A DNA stretch of 30,587 bases from DASWHK01 sp036398215 (GTDB taxonomy: Bacteria > Acidobacteriota > UBA890), in contig DASWHK010000241.1 of assembly GCA_036398215.1 (NCBI GenBank), forward strand, positions 1-30,587, read 5' to 3'. The translations under genes and the position numbers were made by a program. Each line of letters begins with the position of its first letter. The first letter of the stretch is position 1. This document shows positions 21,461 through 30,587 of the stretch, one piece after another. The notes beneath the pieces are model-generated. The model had not been told where the DNA came from. It saw only the letters and a list, made by a program, of their open reading frames with translations, and did not search any database.

Positions 21461-22651
21461 ATGACCTGGGCCTCCGTTATCTCCCGCCAGCGGTCGCCGA
21501 AGTTCGCCGTCGAAGAGGCGCTCGAGAGCCTCGCCGCGGAGATCGGCGGCCAAGAGCCCGACCTGATGCTGGTGTTCGTGTACCCCAGCCGCGTCGAGCA
21601 GTATCCGTCCGTCGTCGAGGCGATCGCCGAGCGCTATCCGACCGTGGCGTTGGCGGGCTGCTCGGCGGCCGGCGTCGTCGGCGGCGGCCGCGAGGTCGAG
21701 CACCAGCCGGCGTTGTCGCTGACCGCGGCGATCCTGCCCGGCGTCGAGGTCGACGTCTTCCATCTGACGCCGACCGAGATCGAGCTGATCGGAGACGAGG
21801 CCGCGCTGTGGAAGCGGCGATTCGGCATGTCCCCCCGCGAGCGCCCCTCCTTCATCTTGTTTCCCGACCCGTTCACCTGCGACGCCGGCGGCCTTCTCCA
21901 GGCCCTCGACGCGGTCTACCCCGACAGCGCCAAGGTCGGCGGCCTGGCGAGCGGCGGCCGCGCCCCCGGCGACAACCAGTTGTTCGCGGGCGGCGAGATC
22001 CACTCCGCCGGGGCGGTGGTCGTGGCGCTGCGCGGCAACATCCTCATGGATACGATCGTCGCCCAGGGTTGCCGGCCGATCGGCGATCCGCTGTTCGTGA
22101 CCTGGGCGGAGGAGAACATCCTCTGCCAGCTCGAGGGGCGCCGCGCCACCGAGGTGCTCTCGGAGCTCTACGAGTCGTTGCCGGACGACGATCGCCAGCT
22201 CTTCCGCCAGGCGCTGCACCTGGGCGTGGTGATGCGGGCCGGCGAGCAGCAGTACGGCCCCGGTGACTTCCTGATCCGCAACGTCATCGGCATGGATCCC
22301 GAGTCCGGCGTGCTGGCGGTCGGCGACCGGCTCAGCAACGGCCAGGTGGTGCAGTTCCACGTCCGCGACGCCCGTACCTCGGCGGCCGATCTCGAGGCCA
22401 TGCTCGATCGCTGCAGCGAGGACCAGAGAAAGGCCGCCCCGCAGGCGGCCCTCCTGTTCTCCTGCCTCGGTCGCGGCGAGAACCTGTACGGGGTCAGCGG
22501 TCACGACAGCCGGCTGATCGCCTCCCACTTCGGCGGCCTGCCGATCGGCGGCTTCTTCTGCAGCGGCGAGATCGGCCCGGTCGGCGGCCGTAGCTTCCTG
22601 CACGGCTACACCAGCTCGATCGCCGTCTTCCGGCCGCGCCAGCAGGCCTGA
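21461..22651 (+). CDS. FIST domain sensory protein
   Basis: A 396-residue soluble protein made of FIST_N (about 30-215) and FIST_C (about 220-375). The N-terminal part shows DLMLVFVYPS, then VALAGCSAAGVVGGG and a later VGGLASGGRAPGDN. The C-terminal part shows FLIRNVIGMDPESGVLAVGD and LLFSCLGRGENLYG, ending PIGGFFCSGEIGPVGG with FLHGYTSSIAVF. FIST domains are thought to bind small ligands, probably amino acids, and occur in signalling proteins. Here no output domain is fused, so it is a stand-alone sensor or an uncharacterised binding protein. The ATG at 21461 begins the family similarity; no strong ribosome binding site is visible. The gene is divergent from padR3 and followed by the M28 peptidase in the same direction after 164 nt. 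Confidence 0.9.
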   Translation: MTWASVISRQRSPKFAVEEALESLAAEIGGQEPDLMLVFVYPSRVEQYPSVVEAIAERYPTVALAGCSAAGVVGGGREVEHQPALSLTAAILPGVEVDVFHLTPTEIELIGDEAALWKRRFGMSPRERPSFILFPDPFTCDAGGLLQALDAVYPDSAKVGGLASGGRAPGDNQLFAGGEIHSAGAVVVALRGNILMDTIVAQGCRPIGDPLFVTWAEENILCQLEGRRATEVLSELYESLPDDDRQLFRQALHLGVVMRAGEQQYGPGDFLIRNVIGMDPESGVLAVGDRLSNGQVVQFHVRDARTSAADLEAMLDRCSEDQRKAAPQAALLFSCLGRGENLYGVSGHDSRLIASHFGGLPIGGFFCSGEIGPVGGRSFLHGYTSSIAVFRPRQQA

Positions 22652-22815
22652 GGGCTCGACGCGTTCCGGTCCGGGGCGAACCTCGCGGTCCTGGTGCCCC
22701 GCGGCGGCCGCCCAGGCGCCGTTGACCCGCCGCCGCGGCTGCCGGAGAATCCCCGCATCCCCACCGCGACAACCATCGGACACCCCTCGCTCGGCGAGGA
22801 CCTTGGAGGCGAATC

Positions 22816-24462
22816 ATGAGCCGCAATCCCGGAGCGCGAACCCGCAGGATCGGCATGCTGTCGGTGGCGCTGGGCGTGGCGCTGGTCACGCTCACCGGCG
22901 TGTCGGTGGGCACCCCGCAGGCGCCGGATACCGAGCAGATCAACGCCCAGATCCGCGAAGAGGGCTGGGAGAGCTCCCAGGTCATGCGGACGCTGCACTT
23001 TCTGACCGACCGCTACGGGCCGCGGCTGAGCGGCTCGCCCAACCACGAGAACGCCGCCAAGTGGGCGATCGCCCAGATGGAATCGTGGGGGCTGCAGAAC
23101 GCCCACCTCGAGCCCTTCGACTTCGGCCGCCCCGGCTGGCTCAACGAGCGCTTCGCGGTGCACATGATCGCGCCGGTCAAGGACCACCTCGAAGGTGAGG
23201 TCCTGGCCTGGACGCCGAGCACGCCGGGACCGGTCACCGCCGGGGTCTTTCATCTGGTGGCGCCCGAGGGGCCGACGGCGGCCGAGCTCGACGCGTTCTT
23301 CGCCAAGGTGCGGGCCGACGTCGCCGGCAAGATCGTCCTGGTCGGCGAGCCCGCCGCGCCGGGCGTCGACTTCGACCCGCCGGCCAAGCGGCGCGACGGC
23401 GAGCAGCTCCGCCAGCAATACGACCCGAACCGCGAGCCGGCGGGTCGCGGCGGCCGCGGCGGCCGCGGCGGTCGCGGCGGGCGCGGCACGCCCGACCCCG
23501 ATGTGCTGAGCAGCGGCGAGGTCGCGGCGCGCGTCGAGCGCTTCCTGATCGACAACGGCGCCGTGGTGCGCGTCAACGACGGCGGCCGCCCCCACGGCCA
23601 GATCCGCGCCTTCCAGAATCGCGCCTACGACCCGGCCCAGGCCCTGCCCACCGCGATCCTCCGCAACGAGGACTTCGGCCGCATCGCCCGGCTGCTCGCC
23701 TACGGCGACGCCGTGGTGCTGGAGGTCGAGATCGTCAACCGCGACTACCCGCAGGGCAGCACGGTGTACAACGCCATCGCCGAGATCCCCGGGACCGACA
23801 AGGCCGACGACGTGATCATGCTCGGCGGCCACCTCGACTCCTGGCACGCCGCCACCGGCGCCACCGACAACGCCACCGGCTGCACCGTCATGATGGAGGC
23901 GGCGCGCATCCTGCAGGCGATCGGCGTGCGGCCGCGGCGGACGATCCGCGTCGCCCTGTGGGGCGGCGAGGAGCAGGGGCTGCTCGGCTCGCAGGCCTAC
24001 GTCGCCGAGCACTTCGGCTCGGCCGAGGACCCCAAGCCCGAGTTCTTCAAGTTTGGCGGTTACTTCAACATCGACTCGGGCACCGGCCGGGCCCGCGGCG
24101 TCAGCGTCTTCGGGCCGCCGGAGGCCGCCGCGGTGCTGCGCGCCGCCCTGGGTCCTTTCGGAGAAGGCGGCCAAGGCGTCATGGGCGCGCTGCCCACCGC
24201 CAGCCGCCAGCGCGGCGGCTCCGACCACACTTCGTTCAATGAAGCCGGGCTGCCGGGCATCGGCGTGAGCCAGGACCCGATCGAGTACAACAGCCACACC
24301 TGGCACACCAACCTCGACACCTACGAGCGCGCCGTCGAGGACGACCTCAAGAGCTCGGCGATCGCCATCGCCGCCGCCGTCTACCAGCTCGCCATGCGCG
24401 ACGAGCTGCTGCCGCGCTTCCCGCCGGAGCAGATGCCGCCGCGTCCGGGGGGAGGGCAGTAA
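22816..24462 (+). CDS. Exported M28-family zinc peptidase with PA-type insert
   Basis: A 548-residue protein with an N-terminal signal or anchor (MLSVALGVALVTLTGVSVG, about 14-32). The co-catalytic zinc site of M28 aminopeptidases is complete: His339 in GGHLDSWH, Asp351 in TDNATG, Glu385/386 in GGEEQGLLGS, Asp420 in NIDSGTG and His497 in WHTNLDTYE. A protease-associated-type domain precedes it (about 120-300). It is interrupted by an Arg/Gly repeat (RGGRGGRGGRGG, about 211-222). The likely role is periplasmic or extracellular aminopeptidase action on peptides. The ATG has TTGGAGG 7 nt upstream. The gene is convergent with the oxidoreductase gene, with a hairpin between. Confidence 0.93.
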   Translation: MSRNPGARTRRIGMLSVALGVALVTLTGVSVGTPQAPDTEQINAQIREEGWESSQVMRTLHFLTDRYGPRLSGSPNHENAAKWAIAQMESWGLQNAHLEPFDFGRPGWLNERFAVHMIAPVKDHLEGEVLAWTPSTPGPVTAGVFHLVAPEGPTAAELDAFFAKVRADVAGKIVLVGEPAAPGVDFDPPAKRRDGEQLRQQYDPNREPAGRGGRGGRGGRGGRGTPDPDVLSSGEVAARVERFLIDNGAVVRVNDGGRPHGQIRAFQNRAYDPAQALPTAILRNEDFGRIARLLAYGDAVVLEVEIVNRDYPQGSTVYNAIAEIPGTDKADDVIMLGGHLDSWHAATGATDNATGCTVMMEAARILQAIGVRPRRTIRVALWGGEEQGLLGSQAYVAEHFGSAEDPKPEFFKFGGYFNIDSGTGRARGVSVFGPPEAAAVLRAALGPFGEGGQGVMGALPTASRQRGGSDHTSFNEAGLPGIGVSQDPIEYNSHTWHTNLDTYERAVEDDLKSSAIAIAAAVYQLAMRDELLPRFPPEQMPPRPGGGQ

Positions 24463-24495
24463 GGGCTCGCGCGGAAACGACGTAGCGGCGCGGCC

Positions 24496-24527
24496 CGCCA
24501 CGGGGCTTCCTTGGTTGCCCGGTGGCG
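24496..24527. terminator. GC-rich hairpin between convergent genes
   Basis: CGCCACGGGGC-N10-GCCCGGTGGCG pairs over 11 bp with one mismatch, flanked by further complementary ACGACG/CGTCGT. It lies between the stops of the M28 and Gfo/Idh/MocA genes and could terminate both. It lacks a T-run on either strand, so it is a candidate only. Confidence 0.45.
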
Positions 24528-24551
24528 ATCTCGTCGTAACTGCCTACACGC

Positions 24552-26171
<1,620 letters not shown>

Positions 26172-26389
26172 GGCGTCCTCCGGCGTCGTTGCTGCGGCGT
26201 TACGACGAAGAGTGGTAGGAATCGGCGGTCAATGGATGCCCAACCGTCGCACGCGCCACGGCCGGCGGTCAACGGCGCCAGGACGTGCGGCGGGCGGGGT
26301 CGCGGGTTGTTCTCGCAAACGAACCGTCACCGTTCCACGGAGAACGGCCGGCTGACGGATCCGGCAGGGCGACTGGACGCGCCCACCGG

Positions 26390-27448
26390 TCAGCCGCCGA
26401 CGACCTCGATCAGATCCTCGATCCGCCAGCCTTTGTCGAGATAGCGATCGACGCCCAGCGATTGGAACTCGTCGCGGAGGTCGGCCGCGGACGTGCCGAC
26501 GATCTTGATCCCGGGACGGATGGATTCGAGCGTGGCGACGAAGCCACCGAGATCGGCGATCGACATCTCGTAATCGAGCAGCACCACGCCGATCTCGGGA
26601 TCGGCGTGCAGGAGCTTGACGGCGAGTTCCTCGTCCTCGGCCTTGTAGCAGACGCAGCCGACCTGCTCGAGAAGCTGGGTGCAGAGCGCCCGCACCTCGC
26701 GGATGTCGTCGATGACCAGCACGTGGTCAGCAAAGGGCCAGGCGACCGGATGGGGCTGGTCGATCTCCAGCAGGGTGGCGATCAGCGGATCGGTGAGCAG
26801 CGACGAAGACGCCGAGGGCAGCATCACAAGCAGGCCGCCGTCGGGCCAGGTCTTGGAGCGCAGCAGCCACTGCAGCGGGCGGCCGCTGGCGGGCTCGGAG
26901 CGGATCCAGCGCTCGTTGGACTCCACCAGGTAGGTGATCACATCGTTGCCGAACAGCTCCTCGAGCCGCTCCGCCTCTGACCCGGCCGTGGTGGCCGCCA
27001 GCATCCGGCGGGCCCTGCTGTTCCTGTGAATGATGCGGCCGGTGGCATTGACCTGGAGGAGGCCGAAGAGCGCCATCTGGCCGCTGTTCTTGACCGCTGC
27101 CGCGCTGTTGACCGCTTCGATGAGCTCGCTGACTTCGAACGGCTTCTCGATGAAGCGGAAGACGCCCGAGTGCTTGGCGTCGCGCTCGAGGTCGGCCGAC
27201 GGAAAGCCGCTGATCATGATCGTCTGCAGGCCGGGGTCGACGGCGCGCAGCACGTTGGAGACCCGCAGCCCGTGGATGTGGTTGTTGAGCATCCAGTCGG
27301 TCACCAGCACCTGGGGCCGGTAGCGAACGCCGTAGTCGATGGCGACACGACCGGTGTCGACGGTGGTGACCTCGTGTCCGTCTTGGGCGAGGCCGGCGCG
27401 CAGGAAGTCCCGATACCGCTGCTCGTCGTCGGCGATCAGCACCCTCAT
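26390..27448 (-). CDS. Response regulator with two receiver domains flanking a PAS-like domain (REC-PAS-REC)
   Basis: A 352-residue protein. The first receiver (1-120) has acidic Asp7/Asp8, phosphoacceptor Asp51 (VTDWML), Ser80 and Lys102 followed by Pro, a complete set. The middle (about 125-235) reads as a PAS-like fold (ALFGLLQVNATGRIIHRNSRARRML). The second receiver (241-352) has Asp247/Asp248, Asp292 (LLDYEM), Thr319/Ser320 and Lys339 in YLDKGW, where the usual proline after lysine is missing. No DNA-binding or enzymatic output domain is present, so it would act through protein contacts. The ATG at 27448 shares one base with the stop of the upstream DHp gene (TGATG), so the two are translationally coupled. 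Confidence 0.88.
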   Translation of the reverse strand: MRVLIADDEQRYRDFLRAGLAQDGHEVTTVDTGRVAIDYGVRYRPQVLVTDWMLNNHIHGLRVSNVLRAVDPGLQTIMISGFPSADLERDAKHSGVFRFIEKPFEVSELIEAVNSAAAVKNSGQMALFGLLQVNATGRIIHRNSRARRMLAATTAGSEAERLEELFGNDVITYLVESNERWIRSEPASGRPLQWLLRSKTWPDGGLLVMLPSASSSLLTDPLIATLLEIDQPHPVAWPFADHVLVIDDIREVRALCTQLLEQVGCVCYKAEDEELAVKLLHADPEIGVVLLDYEMSIADLGGFVATLESIRPGIKIVGTSAADLRDEFQSLGVDRYLDKGWRIEDLIEVVGG

Positions 27449-27714
27449 CAGCCGGCCTCCCCGTGGCCGCCGGCGAGGCGCTGCAGGCGGCGCACGATGT
27501 CGCAGCACCGCTCGGCATCGGCCTTGATGCCGGCGAGGATCTTCTCGGAGGTCTCGGCACGGGTGGCGAGATCGACCTGGGAGGCGGCGTACTCGGCGGC
27601 CATCACGATGCCCCCCAGGACGTTGTTCAGCTCGTGAGCGATCTCATCGACCGTTTCCAGTCGATCTTCGCGGCGCAGACCGTCGGCGGGCGTTGCATGG
27701 GGCGCATCGCTCAT
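27448..27714 (-). CDS. Stand-alone histidine phosphotransfer (DHp/HisKA-like) protein
   Basis: An 88-residue protein containing an H-box, ETVDEIAHELNNVLGG, with His27 as the likely phospho-acceptor. A second helix follows (ILAGIKADAERCCDIVRRLQRL), as in the two-helix hairpin that forms the dimeric four-helix bundle of histidine kinases. There is no ATP-binding domain and no room for one before the stop. In hybrid kinases the AHELNN/AHDFNN form of this motif precedes a HATPase domain. Here it ends after the DHp and is coupled to the REC-PAS-REC gene. It may act as a phosphotransfer dimer like Spo0B, or need a separate ATPase. AGGA lies 9 nt before the ATG. Confidence 0.75.
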   Translation of the reverse strand: MSDAPHATPADGLRREDRLETVDEIAHELNNVLGGIVMAAEYAASQVDLATRAETSEKILAGIKADAERCCDIVRRLQRLAGGHGEAG

Positions 27715-27808
27715 GGTTGGAGATCCTAACAGGCCCGGGCGATGGTTCGAGAGATTCGCTACGGGATCAGTTAGCTGACTCCAACTGCCAGCCTGCTAAG
27801 GTTGGCCG

Positions 27809-29017
27809 GTGAGCCGCAGATCGGGGTTCGAGCAATACGTGCTGCCGGGCATCGTCTTCCAGTCGGTGCTGATCGGCGGCGCCTATGCCACCGGGCGGGA
27901 GATCGTCCAGTATGGTGCCCGCCTCGGCATCGCTGGCCTGTGGAGCATCGCGGCGATCTTCGCCGGCTTCTCGCTGATGTGCGTCCTCGCCTTCGAGCTC
28001 GCCCGCGTCACCCGGACCTACGACTACCGCAGCTTCGTGCGGGCGTTGATCGGCCCGCTGTGGCCGCTGTTCGACGCCCTCTTCGTGGTCATGGCGGTGC
28101 TGGTCATCGCCGTGGTCGGCGCCGCCTCCGGCGATGTGGTCGAGGGCATCCTCGGGCTCCCGTACTGGATCGGCGTCGTCGCCGTGATCGTCTGCGTCGG
28201 TGTCCTGAACGCCAGCGGCCGGGGAACCATCGAGCGCTTCAAGACCGTGGGCTCGGTGCTGCTGTACGGCGGCTACGCGCTGTTCGCCGGCGTCGTGCTG
28301 TCGCGCCGCTGGGGCGAAGTCACGGCGGCGCTGTCGGGAGCGGGACCGGGCGCCGCGCCGGCCGCGCCGGCGGGGGTCGCCGCCGCGGCGAACGGCAGCG
28401 CCGGCGAGGTCACGGTGGCGGCGGCGCTGGCGATCGGCGTCCTGTACGTCGGCTACAACCTCGCCACCCTGCCGGCGACGTTCTTCGTTCTCGACCGGCA
28501 GACGGCACGCCGCCAGACGGTGGGCGCCGGGCTGATCGCCGGGGTGATGGCGACGGTGCCGTTCGTGCTCACCTACCTGGCGGTCATGGCCTTCTACCCC
28601 GACCCCGAGGTCCTCGGCGCCAACGTGCCGTGGCTGGAGATGCTGCGCCGCGTCGGCGGCGAGAGGCTGCTGGCGCTGTTCGCCCTGGTCATCGTCTGGA
28701 CCCTGATCGAGACCAGCACCGGGATGATCCACGCCATCGTCGACCGTATCGCCGTCAACCTCGCCGAGACCGGGCGGCCGCCGCTCAGCCGCGGGCAGGT
28801 GGGCGCCCTGACGGTCACCGTGCTGGTGCTGGCGGCGCTGCTGTCGCGCCTTGGGCTCATCGAGCTGGTGGCGCGCGGCTACACGGCGATGGCGTACGGC
28901 TTCCTGCTGCTGTTCGCCCTGCCGCTGCTCACCGTCGGCGTCTACCGGATCGTCCGCGCCCCCGGCGAGCAGAGCCCGGCCACCGATCCGGAACCGCACG
29001 GCGGGCCATCGGGCTGA
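27809..29017 (+). CDS. YkvI-like integral membrane protein (putative transporter, COG3949 type)
   Basis: A 402-residue protein with about ten hydrophobic helices. The N-terminal LPGIVFQSVLIGGAYATGRE is typical of the YkvI group of the amino acid/polyamine/organocation-like transporters. Other helices include LFVVMAVLVIAVVGAASGDVV, IGVVAVIVCVGVLNASG, LLALFALVIVWTLIETSTG and the C-terminal FLLLFALPLLTVGVYRIV. A Gly/Ala/Pro-rich loop (about 180-205) lies mid-protein. The substrate is unknown. The start is GTG at 27809, with AAGG 6 nt upstream. It is divergent from the DHp gene across 94 nt, with no promoter I can fix. Confidence 0.85.
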   Translation: MSRRSGFEQYVLPGIVFQSVLIGGAYATGREIVQYGARLGIAGLWSIAAIFAGFSLMCVLAFELARVTRTYDYRSFVRALIGPLWPLFDALFVVMAVLVIAVVGAASGDVVEGILGLPYWIGVVAVIVCVGVLNASGRGTIERFKTVGSVLLYGGYALFAGVVLSRRWGEVTAALSGAGPGAAPAAPAGVAAAANGSAGEVTVAAALAIGVLYVGYNLATLPATFFVLDRQTARRQTVGAGLIAGVMATVPFVLTYLAVMAFYPDPEVLGANVPWLEMLRRVGGERLLALFALVIVWTLIETSTGMIHAIVDRIAVNLAETGRPPLSRGQVGALTVTVLVLAALLSRLGLIELVARGYTAMAYGFLLLFALPLLTVGVYRIVRAPGEQSPATDPEPHGGPSG

Positions 29018-29151
29018 GCGGCGGCCGACCGCGCCACCTGACTGCTACCATCGAGAGCATCCAGGCACGCCGGGAGTCTGGGCGCGAGCCCAGGCGTAGC
29101 GGAGGTGCTCCGGGCGCAGTTCCACCGATTTCTCGCGAAGCAGGCCCCGAA

Positions 29152-30587
<1,436 letters not shown>

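Noticed and set aside
20687..22783. Continuous minus-strand frame joining PadR3 to sequence opposite the FIST gene (698 codons)
   Set aside because: Only the last 125 codons have PadR similarity; the rest is antisense to a real gene and to repeat DNA.

Overview
The window is a high-GC chromosomal segment that most likely comes from an acidobacterium (Acidobacteriota). The best marker is three pairs of a small PadR-type regulator with a very large FtsX/MacB-type permease that carries two permease modules and no ATPase. This is the architecture of the ADOP family (acidobacterial duplicated orphan permease, TIGR03434) and its partner PadR family (TIGR03433). Other genes fit a heterotrophic, environmental, Gram-negative-type member of that phylum: PQQ-type beta-propellers, DUF3500, an M28 peptidase, a Tat-exported Gfo/Idh/MocA oxidoreductase, a hybrid histidine kinase and a copper P-type ATPase.

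Layout. 1-1191: 3' part of a beta-propeller gene. 1200-3610: a small accessory island with integron attC-like sites (one textbook, one good, two partial) separating short genes: a conserved hypothetical, an antitoxin with a decayed ParE-like toxin, and two multi-pass membrane proteins. No integron integrase is visible, so this looks like a CALIN-type (integrase-less) cassette cluster. 3611-3938: no gene seen. 3939-6816: a second beta-propeller and a DUF3500 protein. 7078-10136: PadR1-ADOP1. 10338-12914: hybrid sensor kinase. 12915-13464: repeat-rich divergent regulatory region. 13465-16806: PadR2-ADOP2, followed by an RHH/GNAT toxin-antitoxin pair (16886-17669). 17724-21064: PadR3-ADOP3 on the minus strand. 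21461-24462: FIST sensor protein and M28 peptidase. 24552-26171: Gfo/Idh/MocA protein. 26390-27714: two-gene signalling operon made of a stand-alone DHp (HisKA) protein and a REC-PAS-REC regulator. 27809-29017: YkvI-like membrane protein. 29152-end: Cu-type P-type ATPase, cut by the window edge.

How the genes may work together. The PadR proteins probably control their adjacent ADOP permeases, whose translation appears coupled: a 4-bp overlap in pair 1, and mini-ORFs of 12 and 9 codons bridging the junction in pairs 2 and 3. Near-identical 33-bp inverted repeats bracket the ADOP2-RHH-GNAT block, with a further partial copy inside the 3' end of padR2, so this block may be a rearrangeable or mobile unit. 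The DHp-only protein lacks an ATPase domain and is coupled to a two-receiver regulator, so it may be a phosphotransfer hub in a split phosphorelay.

All reading is by eye. Family names rest on motif recognition; no database search, folding or GC calculation was run.
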